A stretch of DNA of 64,000 nt from Clostridia bacterium (GTDB lineage Bacteria; Bacillota; Clostridia; TANB77; CAG-508). Positions within the stretch are counted from its first letter, which is position 1. Every line of letters starts with the position of its first letter. Both the position numbers and the translations under genes were made by a program. The stretch spans positions 1 to 64,000 of the forward strand of contig JAFXPH010000004.1 of assembly GCA_017528085.1 (NCBI GenBank), written 5' to 3'. The notes under the pieces are model-generated. The model searched no databases, was not told the DNA's origin, and saw only the letters and a program-made list of their open reading frames with translations. Shown here in pieces: positions 33,878 to 43,464 of the stretch.

Positions 33878-34407
33878 AATTTTAGTATTTTATATTCTTC
33901 GATATCAATTCCATAAATATCTTTGTAAATATCTGAACAGTTTAGAGTTGTTATTTTAGGGTTTTCTAAACTTAGTTTTTCTAAAGTAGACTTGACTTCT
34001 TCCTCAGAAGAACCTTCAATTTCTAGATAAGTTGGTATCATTGGCCATGAATCAATATCTATTTCAACATTATCAAGCATGTATCTAGTTCTTTTGTTTT
34101 CTTGGTATCCTTTTGATTTAAATCCAATAGCTTCTAAAAACTCATTAGTTTTTTCAAAATCAGAAACTTTAAATTCTATTTCTTTTGTCCCATCAATTGA
34201 ATTCTTTTCAATATTCTTTAAAGTAAGGGTTGTTTCAAAACCGTTGTTTCTAAGTCTGATCCATTTGTTTTCTTGTTTTGGAACCAAATCATAAACATAT
34301 CTTTTTTGATCAAAATCAGCAACTTTGGTAGCACCTAAAGATTCTAATTTTTTAATCATTTCATCTTTATCGATTTCTAGTATTCTTAATTCATATTCTG
34401 TATTCAT
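33874..34407 (-). CDS. CYTH-domain protein (triphosphate-binding tunnel fold)
   Basis: A 177-residue CYTH-superfamily protein. The N terminus has the ELRILEI strand (E-x-E variant: NTEYELRI), then alternating charged residues that line a beta tunnel (KWIRLRNNG, TLTLKNIE, KEIEFKV, DIDSWP, TYLEIEGSS). Relatives include class IV adenylate cyclase, inorganic triphosphatase and CyaB-like proteins, and the actual substrate cannot be told. It uses ATG at 34407 with a GGAG site. It lies downstream of the terminator of the next minus-strand gene. Confidence 0.85.
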   Translation of the reverse strand: MNTEYELRILEIDKDEMIKKLESLGATKVADFDQKRYVYDLVPKQENKWIRLRNNGFETTLTLKNIEKNSIDGTKEIEFKVSDFEKTNEFLEAIGFKSKGYQENKRTRYMLDNVEIDIDSWPMIPTYLEIEGSSEEEVKSTLEKLSLENPKITTLNCSDIYKDIYGIDIEEYKILKF

Positions 34408-34423
34408 ATTTACTCCTTTTAAA

Positions 34424-34450
34424 AAAAGAGTGATATAAAGTCACTCTTTT
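34424..34450 (-). terminator. Terminator of the large unknown membrane-protein gene
   Basis: AAAAGAGTGA pairs with TCACTCTTTT around a seven-base loop. On the minus strand it is followed by a run of Ts. Confidence 0.85.
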
Positions 34451-34462
34451 AAATTTTAATTC

Positions 34463-36064
34463 TTATCTTTCATTATCATCTCGAGTTTGCTCAGGTACAG
34501 GATTACTACTTGTTAAAGAATAGTAATCTCCAATTCCTAATATTCTAAAGTTTTTATCTAAATCTAATCTAATAGTAGAATAATTCATAGTTTGATCCCA
34601 AGCTTCATTTAATGTATCTATATGTCCGTTAATGAAATCAGCTAAAGTATATTGATCTGCTCCTGATGCAACTAAATTTCTAAATTCTTCATTAACATCT
34701 GAATAGTATTGCATTGATTGGAATAAATTATTACCTGGTTTCATAGAATCTTCTTTTGAAGAACTTCTAGCTAATCTTGTACTAGCTAAAGATTCATTTG
34801 TTACTTGTGGTGTAACTTCATATTTCTTTTGAGCAAAATCATAATCCCATCCATGTTCATCAGTTGTTACTATAGCAATATATGGGTTATCCGCAGTATA
34901 AGGACGACCATCATCTGTTAATTCTCTTGAATGAGTTGATGTTTCAACTCTTAATAGTCTAACCTTTGAATCAGGATCTTGAGGAAGTCTGTTATAAGCT
35001 GCTGTGATTTTTTCTTGAATCATTAGTTGAGTTGTAGAATCCATTCTTTCTAATAAAGAAGAGAACTCTTCTACAGATGGAATCTCTGTCTGATACTTAT
35101 CTAATAAATTTGATATTTCTGTCATGTCTACTATTGTAGCTGGAGAAATATCATAATAACTTGCATCTTGAGTATAATTCATTGCAGATGCAAAGTTTGC
35201 TCTATCGATTTCTCCAGCATTATGAATATCTTGATAAATGGCATTTACTGCATGAGCAGCACCACTAAAAGCTAGTATTCCAACAGCTATGAAAGGTAAT
35301 AATTTTTGGGCAGCTTTTTGAGCTTTTCTTACAAATCTACTTCTTTTCATATTTGTTGGATCTTGATATGCTTTACTTGCTCTTTTAAATCTAAGTGGAT
35401 AATTACTACGTAATTCATTTCTTAGTTTTACTAAATTATTGGCAAATGGACCATCTTGTACATGTGATTTTAATGTTGGATTTGCATTTACTTCAGTAAG
35501 TGTTCTTGCAATTGCATCACAACTTTTCTTAATAACTAGTTTTGAATTATAATCTGAAAGCATTTCTACAATACTAGAAAATGTTCCTTTTACACAATCT
35601 ACTGTACTGAATGCATCTAGTAATTCTTCAGCTTTAGCACCTACTTCTTGAGTAGATAGTTTTTTATTGCCATAAATTTGAGAATAATCATTTTTTAATT
35701 GATCAAATGAGTTGCAGTGATAAGAACTAATTAAATAAGTTCTTAATAAACTACTTACTTTATTAGAATCAAATGGAATTGCATTGCTTCTACGAGAACC
35801 ATTTCTCATGACATTTTTTGTAATTTCATTAATTTTATCATCGATTAGAGCCTTTGGTCTTGATGGAGTTCCATAAACTGCATCAGCATATCTTTCTGTA
35901 GATTCCCTTTGCATCTCAGAATCTAATTGGTGTAAATTATCAAGTGAAAAACCATAAGTTCCAAGTGCTAAACCATATTGCTTCTTTAAAAAATCCATCC
36001 TTAAAACTTTTGTTTTTAAGTAATAGTCTAACGCTTTCAAGTTCTTTTCACTATTAAGTCTCAT
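34463..36064 (-). CDS. Large unknown protein with one central membrane span
   Basis: A 533-residue protein that matches no family I know. Residues 1-245 are helical and rich in polar residues, a single hydrophobic span lies near 256-275 (FIAVGILAFSGAAHAV preceded by basic KKAQK residues), and the rest is a soluble domain with a short Trp-containing beta region (EHGWDYDF) and further helices. Basic residues before the span suggest a cytoplasmic N-terminal half and an external C-terminal half. A GGGAGA ribosome site lies before the start and a TATAAT (minus, 36102-36107) upstream. It is a single-gene unit. Confidence 0.7.
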   Translation of the reverse strand: MRLNSEKNLKALDYYLKTKVLRMDFLKKQYGLALGTYGFSLDNLHQLDSEMQRESTERYADAVYGTPSRPKALIDDKINEITKNVMRNGSRRSNAIPFDSNKVSSLLRTYLISSYHCNSFDQLKNDYSQIYGNKKLSTQEVGAKAEELLDAFSTVDCVKGTFSSIVEMLSDYNSKLVIKKSCDAIARTLTEVNANPTLKSHVQDGPFANNLVKLRNELRSNYPLRFKRASKAYQDPTNMKRSRFVRKAQKAAQKLLPFIAVGILAFSGAAHAVNAIYQDIHNAGEIDRANFASAMNYTQDASYYDISPATIVDMTEISNLLDKYQTEIPSVEEFSSLLERMDSTTQLMIQEKITAAYNRLPQDPDSKVRLLRVETSTHSRELTDDGRPYTADNPYIAIVTTDEHGWDYDFAQKKYEVTPQVTNESLASTRLARSSSKEDSMKPGNNLFQSMQYYSDVNEEFRNLVASGADQYTLADFINGHIDTLNEAWDQTMNYSTIRLDLDKNFRILGIGDYYSLTSSNPVPEQTRDDNER

Positions 36065-36230
36065 ACAATTATCTCCCTTATAACATAAAAATACTACTTA
36101 CATTATATTATTAACTTAGAAATAATTGGTCGTTGTTACACAAAAAATATTAAAAAATAATATAAATGTTATACTTACTAAATTCATTATTTTTAGCTTA
36201 AAAAATGTATAAAAATAGGCTTAAAATCAA

Positions 36231-36259
36231 TTGACAAAAAACTTGATTAAGGCGATAAT
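36231..36259 (+). promoter_or_regulatory. Promoter of the glucan phosphorylase gene
   Basis: TTGACA at 36231-36236, 17-base spacer, GATAAT at 36254-36259. Confidence 0.75.
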
Positions 36260-36318
36260 AATTAGTAGATTATTATACTTAAGGATGAATTTTTTGATAT
36301 ACAAAGGAGGAATATATA

Positions 36319-38958
36319 ATGTATATATTCAATAGGGTTACGGTAGTTCCACAACTTCCAGATAATTTAAAAATGCTTTCAGAGATAGCAAATAACTTGT
36401 GGTGGTCATGGAATACAGAATTCTTAAGACTATTTCAAGAAATTGATATAGATTTATGGGAGTCAGTTGGAAAAAATCCTGTTAAGTTTTTAAAACACAT
36501 AAGTCAAGAAAAGATTGAAGAATTTTCAAAAAATGAGAAATTTTTAGATGAATATAATCAAGTAGTTAATAATTACATTAACTACATGTCTAGTCATGAT
36601 ACATGGTTTAATAAAAATTATAACAACAATAAAAATAAAGACTTAATTGCATACTTTTCAGCAGAATATGGTTTAGATGAAATCTTACCTATATATTCAG
36701 GTGGACTTGGAATTTTATCTGGTGATCATTTAAAATCTGCAAGTGACTTAGGACTTCCATTTGTAGCTGTTGGTCTTTTGTATAAAAATGGATATTTTAC
36801 ACAAAGAATTAATGGTAATGGTGAGCAAGTATCAGAGTACTATAACATAGATTTATACAATTTACCTATTACTCCAGTTAAAGATAAAGAAGGTAATGAA
36901 TTTATTTTACAAATGAAATTAGGAACAAGAGATTTGTTCTTAAAGATTTGGCAAATAAATGTAGGTAGAGTTAAATTATATTTATTGGATTCTGATATTG
37001 AACAAAATGATGAAGATTTAAGAAATATTACTTTAAAACTATATGGTGGAGATAGAGAAATGAGAATTCGCCAAGAAATAGTTTTAGGTATGGCAGGTGT
37101 TAAAGTAATTAAGGCATTAGGATATGAACCAACACTATACCACATGAATGAAGGACACTCATCATTCCTAATATTGGAAGTTATTAAAAACTTAATGCAA
37201 GAAAAACAAGTATCATTTGATGTTGCAAAAGAAATAGCTTCTATTCAAACTGTATTTACAACTCATACTCCAGTTCCAGCTGGAAATGATATATTTGATA
37301 TAAGTTTAGTTGAAAAATATTTTTCTAATTTCTGGTCAGAGATTGGTCTTGATAGAGAATCATTCTTGAAACTAGGAATGAGAGATACTGAAGAATTAGA
37401 ACCTGGATTTAACATGGGCTTCTTAGCACTTAAAATTGCAGGCAAGAAAAATGGTGTAAGTAAACTTCATGGACAAGTATCAAGAGAAATATTTAGTGAT
37501 GTTTGGAGTAATATTGCTGATGATGAATCACCAATAGATTATGTAACAAATGGTATTCATACATGTTCATGGCTTGCTCCAAAGATTAAAGAATTATACA
37601 ATGAGTTCTTACCAGCATTCTGGCAAGATAAGATTCAATTAGATGAAACTTGGGAAAGTGTTGATAAAATCCCAGATGAAAAATTATGGGCAGTTCATCT
37701 TGAGAGAAAAGAAAAACTAATTAAACTTGTAAAAGAAAATGTAACTGAAAGATTTGTAAATAGTGGTGTGGGATATGATCAAATATCTGAACTACTAAGT
37801 CAATTAAATCCTAAGGCATTAACAATTGGTTTCGCAAGAAGATTTGCTACATACAAAAGAGCAACATTAATATTTAGAGATATTGCAAGATTAACTCAAA
37901 TATTAAATGATCAAGAAAGACCAGTTCAAATTATCTTCGCAGGAAAAGCACATCCTCAAGATAGAGATGGACAAGATTTAATAAAATACATTCATGAAAT
38001 ATCATTAATGCCACAATTCAAAGGCAAGATATTTATTCTAGAAAATTACAATATAGGAATGAGTAGATACTTAGTAAGTGGTGTTGATGTATGGCTAAAT
38101 AATCCAAGAAGACCAATGGAAGCATCAGGAACATCAGGAGAGAAAGCATCAGTAAATGGTGTTGTAAACTTTAGTGTTCTAGATGGATGGTGGGCTGAAG
38201 GATATAATGGTCAAAATGGATGGACAATAGGAACAAATGCATCATACATTAGTTATGATGAACAAGATAAAGCAGATAGCAATAGCTTGTATCACACTTT
38301 AGAAACAAAGATTATTCCAGCATACTATAATCAAGATACAAGTGGTATATCAAAAGAGTGGATGACATATATGAAAAACTCTATTAAGTCTACTGGTGGA
38401 AAATACAGTATGGCAAGACAAGTAGTTGATTATACAAATAAACTATATATGCCACTATGCAATGAATACCACAAAGATTTCACTGATATAGAAAAAGTTG
38501 GAGAATTTGCAAAATGGAAATCATTTGTAAAAAATGAGTTTAATAAAATTAAGATAACTCAAGATAAGAATATAGATAATGCTAAATTTGATGCAGGTGA
38601 GAAGATAAAAGTTGGATGCGAAGTATACCTTCCAAATTTAAGTGAAAATAATGTAGAAGTTCAAGTATACTTTGGTCAATTCCAAGAAGATGGTTCAATT
38701 AAGAACATGGGAATCTATCCAATGACAAAGGTATCTGAAAATGCAGATGAAAGAAAATATTATTATGAAGCTACTATAATGTTAAAATCTGGTGGAAACT
38801 TTGGATATACATTTAGAGTAATGCCAAAACATGAAATGCTTCTTGATAGTGAAAACTTGAACTTAGTAAAATGGTTCGAATCTGAAAAGCAGCAAGAAAG
38901 TTCTGAAGAAAATGGAGATTCAGAAAATGTTGCAGTAAATACTGTTTTAGAGATGTAA
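36319..38958 (+). CDS. glgP: Alpha-glucan phosphorylase with DUF3417 N-terminal domain
   Basis: A GT35 phosphorylase that cleaves alpha-1,4-glucans with phosphate to glucose-1-phosphate. The N-terminal ~100 residues are the DUF3417 helical domain (NLWWSWN at 27-33). The catalytic part has FSAEYGLDEILPIYSGGLG, and the PLP-bound Lys lies in EASGTSGEKASVNG near 610-623, the short bacterial/Thermotoga-type form. A Glu/Ser-rich tail follows residue 850. The length of 879 is normal for this subtype. AAAGGAGG precedes ATG 36319. No glgABC genes are near; the next gene encodes pyruvate kinase. Confidence 0.93.
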   Translation: MYIFNRVTVVPQLPDNLKMLSEIANNLWWSWNTEFLRLFQEIDIDLWESVGKNPVKFLKHISQEKIEEFSKNEKFLDEYNQVVNNYINYMSSHDTWFNKNYNNNKNKDLIAYFSAEYGLDEILPIYSGGLGILSGDHLKSASDLGLPFVAVGLLYKNGYFTQRINGNGEQVSEYYNIDLYNLPITPVKDKEGNEFILQMKLGTRDLFLKIWQINVGRVKLYLLDSDIEQNDEDLRNITLKLYGGDREMRIRQEIVLGMAGVKVIKALGYEPTLYHMNEGHSSFLILEVIKNLMQEKQVSFDVAKEIASIQTVFTTHTPVPAGNDIFDISLVEKYFSNFWSEIGLDRESFLKLGMRDTEELEPGFNMGFLALKIAGKKNGVSKLHGQVSREIFSDVWSNIADDESPIDYVTNGIHTCSWLAPKIKELYNEFLPAFWQDKIQLDETWESVDKIPDEKLWAVHLERKEKLIKLVKENVTERFVNSGVGYDQISELLSQLNPKALTIGFARRFATYKRATLIFRDIARLTQILNDQERPVQIIFAGKAHPQDRDGQDLIKYIHEISLMPQFKGKIFILENYNIGMSRYLVSGVDVWLNNPRRPMEASGTSGEKASVNGVVNFSVLDGWWAEGYNGQNGWTIGTNASYISYDEQDKADSNSLYHTLETKIIPAYYNQDTSGISKEWMTYMKNSIKSTGGKYSMARQVVDYTNKLYMPLCNEYHKDFTDIEKVGEFAKWKSFVKNEFNKIKITQDKNIDNAKFDAGEKIKVGCEVYLPNLSENNVEVQVYFGQFQEDGSIKNMGIYPMTKVSENADERKYYYEATIMLKSGGNFGYTFRVMPKHEMLLDSENLNLVKWFESEKQQESSEENGDSENVAVNTVLEM

Positions 38959-38963
38959 TAGTT

Positions 38964-39002
38964 TTAAAAAAGTTGGTTTTCTATAAATCAACTTTTTTAA
39001 TC
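38964..39002 (+). terminator. Terminator after glgP
   Basis: TTAAAAAAGTTGGTTT pairs with AAATCAACTTTTTTAA around a short loop. Confidence 0.85.
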
Positions 39003-39011
39003 TTTTATGTA

Positions 39012-39041
39012 TTGAATTTTGAGATTCAAATGTGCTATACT
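39012..39041 (+). promoter_or_regulatory. Promoter of pyk with extended -10
   Basis: TTGAAT at 39012-39017, 18-base spacer, TGC-TATACT with the -10 at 39036-39041. Confidence 0.6.
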
Positions 39042-39076
39042 ATAGTCCGGGTTAAAAATAGAAAGGGATTAATTAT

Positions 39077-40516
39077 ATGAAAAAGGATTTAAGAAAAACA
39101 AAAATTGTTGGTACTATTGGACCAGCTAGTGAAAAAAGATTAGAGGAATTATTTAACGCAGGTCTTAATGTTTGTAGAATAAATTACTCACATGGAAGCT
39201 ACGCTGAACAAGAATGGAAAACTAATGAAATCATTAGATTAAGAGAAGAATTAGATCTTCCTATCCCAATGATACTTGATATGCAAGGTCCAGAAATTAG
39301 AACTGGAAAATTAGAAGTTGATACAACAGAAAAAATATTATTAGAAGATGGTCAAAAATTCGTTCTTGTAAATGATGATATTCTAGGTAATAAAGACAGA
39401 GTATCTATATCATACAAAGACCTTTATAAAGATGTTAAACCAGGAACAAAAATCCTTATTGATGATGGCGCTATTGAACTAAGAGTTGATGAAATAGTAG
39501 ATAAAGATATTCATTGTACAGTAGTTCACGGAAATTATTTAGGACATAGAAAAACATGTAATTTACCTGGAACAGTAATTAATTTACCAGCATTAAAACC
39601 AAAAGATATTGATGACTTAATTACTGCATGTGAGCATGAGTATGATTTTGTTGCTGTATCTTTTGCAAGAAATGTAAATGATGTTAGAGAAGTAAGAAAA
39701 GTATTAGATGAACATGGTGGACAAGATATCAAAATCATCACTAAGATTGAAAACTGTGAAGGTATAGATAACTTATTAGAATTAGTTCATGAAGCAGATT
39801 GCCAAATGATTGCTCGTGGTGATATGGCTACAGAGACTGACTTTACTGAACCACCAATAATGCAAAAAAAGATAATTAAAGAATCAAATAGAACATATAA
39901 ACCAACAATCACAGCTACACAAATGCTTGAAAGTATGACACATAATCCATTACCAACAAGAGCTGAAGCATCAGACGTTGCTAATGCTGTTTATGATAGA
40001 TCAAGTGCAATAATGCTTTCTGGCGAATGTGCTATGGGTGAATATCCAGTTGAATGTGTTAAAACAATGGATAAGATTGCTAGAAGAGTTGAAGGAACAG
40101 TTAACTATTGGAAGAGATTTGATACAAGTTCAAAGAACTTCATATTAGATACATTAGAAGAATCAATTTCATTCTCTTCATGTGTTATAGCTGAAAAAAC
40201 TCATGCAGATGCAATTGTATGTTACACAAATACTGGTAAATCACCAAGAAGATTAGCTGGTATGGGAGCTGGTTGCCCAGTTATCGCTATTACTGATAAT
40301 AAGAGAACATTCCGTCAACTTGCACTTGTATGGAACTGTACTCCAGTATATATCGAACCACAAGAAAATATTGATAGAACTGTCGAACTTGGTTTAGAGA
40401 AATTAAAGAGACAAGGAATCTTAGAAGAAGGAGATAGAGTAGTTCTTTCAGGAGGACGTGATTTCGTAGCAAATGTTAAACTAAGCAAGATGGTTGGAGG
40501 ATACGTAGAATTATAA
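39077..40516 (+). CDS. pyk: Pyruvate kinase
   Basis: Pyk makes pyruvate and ATP from phosphoenolpyruvate. The start TKIVGTIGPAS, CRINYSHG (near 34-41), the metal/PEP site in KIENCEG and IARGDMATE near 245, and the K-binding and C-terminal regulatory domain are present. At 479 residues it lacks the extra PEP-utiliser domain found in many Bacillus enzymes. The usual ARGDLG is ARGDMA here, a small departure next to the metal ligand. GGG lies before ATG 39077. It is a single-gene unit with its own promoter and terminator. Confidence 0.96.
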   Translation: MKKDLRKTKIVGTIGPASEKRLEELFNAGLNVCRINYSHGSYAEQEWKTNEIIRLREELDLPIPMILDMQGPEIRTGKLEVDTTEKILLEDGQKFVLVNDDILGNKDRVSISYKDLYKDVKPGTKILIDDGAIELRVDEIVDKDIHCTVVHGNYLGHRKTCNLPGTVINLPALKPKDIDDLITACEHEYDFVAVSFARNVNDVREVRKVLDEHGGQDIKIITKIENCEGIDNLLELVHEADCQMIARGDMATETDFTEPPIMQKKIIKESNRTYKPTITATQMLESMTHNPLPTRAEASDVANAVYDRSSAIMLSGECAMGEYPVECVKTMDKIARRVEGTVNYWKRFDTSSKNFILDTLEESISFSSCVIAEKTHADAIVCYTNTGKSPRRLAGMGAGCPVIAITDNKRTFRQLALVWNCTPVYIEPQENIDRTVELGLEKLKRQGILEEGDRVVLSGGRDFVANVKLSKMVGGYVEL

Positions 40517-40526
40517 TAAAAAAAAT

Positions 40527-40553
40527 AGAGCCTTTTAAAGGCTCTTTTTTTAT
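40527..40553. terminator. Bidirectional terminator between pyk and the J-domain gene
   Basis: AGAGCC (40527-40532), loop TTTTAAA, GGCTCT (40540-40545), flanked by A and T runs. Confidence 0.85.
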
Positions 40554-40554
40554 T

Positions 40555-41346
40555 TTAATTATTTTCTACTTGATCTAAAAATTCTTTAACATCTTCTGGC
40601 ATAAATTTTTTATCTCTAATAACTATGTCTTGAGATTCTACGATTTCAGTTTCTTTTTGTTCTTCTTTTTGCTCTTGAACTTGATTACTCCTAATCATGT
40701 TCTTATATCTTGTTTCTCTATAATGTTGCCAAAAGTTATTTGCTTCAAATATCATTGCAATTACTAAAAGAAGTGATATTAAAGCAATTACTAAGAATTT
40801 ATTTGTATTTGATGCTGAAAAGAAGTAATTAGAAAACTTATCAGTAAATGAATCAATTTTATCTGAGATAAAAGTTGATCCTTTCTTTTCTTCTTTTTCC
40901 TTTTCTTGCTGCTTTTTATTTTTATATGTATAAAAGTAGTGGTCATAATTGAATTTCTTATTATTTCTAATGATGTTTTCTGAAGCCATATCATAGTAAC
41001 TAGAGAAGTTTCCATCTGGATCAAAGATAGAATCAGTATTTAAAGATTCGTCATATTCTTTCTTTAATCTTGGATCTGACAAAACAGTATATGCCTCAAC
41101 AATAGTATAAAGCATTTCGTATGCAAAAGTAGAATTATCTTTGCTTATATCAGGGTGATATAGTTTCATCTTTGTACGATATGCTGAATGAATTTGTTGA
41201 TTTGTAGCATATTTGTCTAAGTCCAATACCTCATAATAATTCTGTTTACGAGTTTTTTCTAATGTTTGCTTTTGTTCTTCAGACAAAGGCTTTTTCTCTT
41301 CAACTTTTTTCTTTTCTTCTACTTGAGAAGATGTTTCTTCTGACAT
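40555..41346 (-). CDS. J-domain (DnaJ-like) single-span membrane protein
   Basis: A 263-residue protein. A charged N-terminal stretch (about 1-35) precedes a J domain near 37-105 with the HPD motif in YHPDIS, the part that stimulates Hsp70 (DnaK) ATP hydrolysis. A Lys/Glu-rich linker, a membrane span (FLVIALISLLLVIAMIF, near 183-200) and a charged tail follow. It lacks the Gly-rich and zinc regions of DnaJ, so it is a specialised anchored co-chaperone. I start at ATG 41346, after GGAG; the upstream frame to 41415 lacks a ribosome site. Its client is unknown. Confidence 0.85.
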   Translation of the reverse strand: MSEETSSQVEEKKKVEEKKPLSEEQKQTLEKTRKQNYYEVLDLDKYATNQQIHSAYRTKMKLYHPDISKDNSTFAYEMLYTIVEAYTVLSDPRLKKEYDESLNTDSIFDPDGNFSSYYDMASENIIRNNKKFNYDHYFYTYKNKKQQEKEKEEKKGSTFISDKIDSFTDKFSNYFFSASNTNKFLVIALISLLLVIAMIFEANNFWQHYRETRYKNMIRSNQVQEQKEEQKETEIVESQDIVIRDKKFMPEDVKEFLDQVENN

Positions 41347-41460
41347 CTTATTTCTCCAATACAATATTCTAATTAGATTATAATTTACAATAATAAAAAG
41401 TTCAATTAAAATCATGTTACAATTATATAAATTTAAAGTGTTTTGATTACATTTATAACC

Positions 41461-41489
41461 TTGAAAAATTAAGGAAAATATAGTAGAAT
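41461..41489 (+). promoter_or_regulatory. Promoter of the miaB operon
   Basis: TTGAAA at 41461-41466, 17-base spacer, TAGAAT at 41484-41489. Confidence 0.65.
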
Positions 41490-41512
41490 ATTAGAGATTT
41501 AGGAGGCCTTAA

Positions 41513-42895
41513 ATGCAACAAATTGAGATTGATAAAAAATACATAGAAGAAGTGTACAATTTAAACAAAAATTGTGATTATTTAAAGTACACAATAATGA
41601 CTATGGGATGCCAATTAAATGAAAATGATTCAGAAAAAATTTCAGGTATGCTTGAAGAAATGAATTACAAATATACTGATAATTTTGAAGATGCAGATTT
41701 AATAGTTTTTAATACATGTTGTGTAAGAGAAAATGCAGAAGAAAAATTATTTGGTAAAATTGGTGAAGTAAAGAATTTAAAAGAAAATAAAAATGTAATT
41801 CTTGCTATTGGTGGTTGCATGATGCAAGAGAAGAATATGGTAGAAAAGATTAAGAAAAGCTATCCATATGTTGATATTGTATTTGGAACACACACTATTC
41901 ATAAATTACCTGAAGATATCTTTAGAGTTTTATCAGAAAGAAATAAAGTAAGAGATATCATTGATATTGATGGTGATATATATGAAGGTATGCCAATTAA
42001 AAGAAATAGTTCTTATAAGGCATCAGTTACAATTATGTATGGATGTAATAACTTCTGCTCATACTGCATAGTACCTTATGTTAGAGGTCGTGAAAGAAGT
42101 AGAGATCCAGAAAGAATTCTAGAAGAAATTAGAATGCTTGCTAAAGAAGGATATAAAGAAATTACTCTTTTAGGACAAAATGTTAATTCATATAAAGGGG
42201 ATGACAAAATAAAAAACTTTGCAGAACTTTTAGATGAAGTATGTAAAATAGATGGAATAGAATTTGTTAATTTTATTTCACCACATCCAAAAGACTTTAC
42301 TGATGATGTTATTGAAGTAATTGCAAAGAATCCAAAAGTTACTAGAATTATTCATCTTCCACTTCAATCTGGAAGTACTAAAGTACTAAAAGAGATGAAT
42401 AGAAAGTATACTAAAGAGCAATTTATAGAAAGAGCAAATAAAATCAAAAAGATGTGCCCGGATGTTGTATTTTCTACTGATATTATTGTTGGATATGCAG
42501 GTGAAACTGAAGAAGACTTTGAAGATACATTAGATGTTGTAAGACAGATTAATTTTGAACAAATATATATGTTTATTTATTCAATAAGAGAAGGAACAGT
42601 TGGAGCTAAAAGAGAAGATCAAGTTCCAGAAGATATTAAACATGCAAGATTTGATAGACTAAAAGAATTATATGAATCAAGAGTAGATGAGAATAATGAA
42701 AAATATATTGGAACTTGTCAGAAAATTCTAATAGAAGGATTAAGTAAGAATAATCCAAATACATATACAGGAAGAACAAATACAAATAAAGTTGTAATTT
42801 TTGATAAAGACGGTGATTATAAGCCAGGAGATATCATTAATTGTAAAATTACAGAAGCACATAAGTGGTATTTAAAAGGTGAGAAAGTAAATTAA
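41513..42895 (+). CDS. miaB: tRNA-2-methylthio-N6-isopentenyladenosine synthase MiaB
   Basis: MiaB is a radical-SAM enzyme that adds methylthio to i6A37 of UNN-reading tRNAs. Fe-S ligands are in TMGCQLNEND (Cys33), FNTCCVRENAE and GGCM. The radical-SAM cluster is CNNFCSYC near 176-183, followed by the VRGRERSR segment and a C-terminal TRAM domain. 460 residues is normal. AGGAGG precedes ATG 41513. It leads a run of genes to mutS; the miaB-mutS link is common in Firmicutes. Confidence 0.97.
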   Translation: MQQIEIDKKYIEEVYNLNKNCDYLKYTIMTMGCQLNENDSEKISGMLEEMNYKYTDNFEDADLIVFNTCCVRENAEEKLFGKIGEVKNLKENKNVILAIGGCMMQEKNMVEKIKKSYPYVDIVFGTHTIHKLPEDIFRVLSERNKVRDIIDIDGDIYEGMPIKRNSSYKASVTIMYGCNNFCSYCIVPYVRGRERSRDPERILEEIRMLAKEGYKEITLLGQNVNSYKGDDKIKNFAELLDEVCKIDGIEFVNFISPHPKDFTDDVIEVIAKNPKVTRIIHLPLQSGSTKVLKEMNRKYTKEQFIERANKIKKMCPDVVFSTDIIVGYAGETEEDFEDTLDVVRQINFEQIYMFIYSIREGTVGAKREDQVPEDIKHARFDRLKELYESRVDENNEKYIGTCQKILIEGLSKNNPNTYTGRTNTNKVVIFDKDGDYKPGDIINCKITEAHKWYLKGEKVN

Positions 42896-42907
42896 GGAGA
42901 GGTCTTT

Positions 42908-43462
42908 ATGGAAGAAGAGTATGATTTTAAAAGTGATTTAATGTCACTTGGATTTGAAGAAGATGAAATTCAAGAGTTACTTGAGTATGCTACTAATGAT
43001 ATTGATGCAAAAGAGTTAAAAAGAAAAATTGAATTTCTAATATCACTAAGATTAAGAAATGAAACAATTTTAATGATTATATCTGAAAATCCATTATTCA
43101 TTACAACAGAACTAGAAGATATGATGAATACTGTAGATTATTTGAAAAATAGACTTAATGAAAATGATGTTTCTGTTGTACTTGGTTTAGAACCATATGC
43201 AATAACAACATCAAGAGAATACTATGAAAGAAATGAACATGAAATAGGAAAGTATGTTGGAGAAGAAGGTATCAAAGAAGAACTTTTATCTAACACTGAA
43301 CTATTTACATTTGAACCAGAATTCTTAATTGAAAGAATAGACTATTTAATTAGTAAAGGTCATAAAGATCATTTAGAAGATATTTTTATAGATGATATAG
43401 ACTTTTTCTATTTAGATGATGATGAAATTGATAATTATGAATTTAGATATGAAATGAGGTAA
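42908..43462 (+). CDS. Acidic helical protein with mTERF-like motif, between miaB and mutS
   Basis: A 184-residue, strongly acidic helical protein. A central repeat-like segment (about 42-80) reads LRLRNETILMIISENPLFI, then an acidic helix and YLKNRL, resembling the mTERF helical repeat pattern (leucine spacing, central Pro after Asn). A second weaker copy is near 82-125. Bacterial members are little studied. The C-terminal end is dominated by Asp and Glu. It uses AAGGAGAGG before ATG 42908 and lies two bases before mutS, so it is translated with it. No function is assigned. Confidence 0.65.
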   Translation: MEEEYDFKSDLMSLGFEEDEIQELLEYATNDIDAKELKRKIEFLISLRLRNETILMIISENPLFITTELEDMMNTVDYLKNRLNENDVSVVLGLEPYAITTSREYYERNEHEIGKYVGEEGIKEELLSNTELFTFEPEFLIERIDYLISKGHKDHLEDIFIDDIDFFYLDDDEIDNYEFRYEMR

Positions 43463-43464
43463 TT

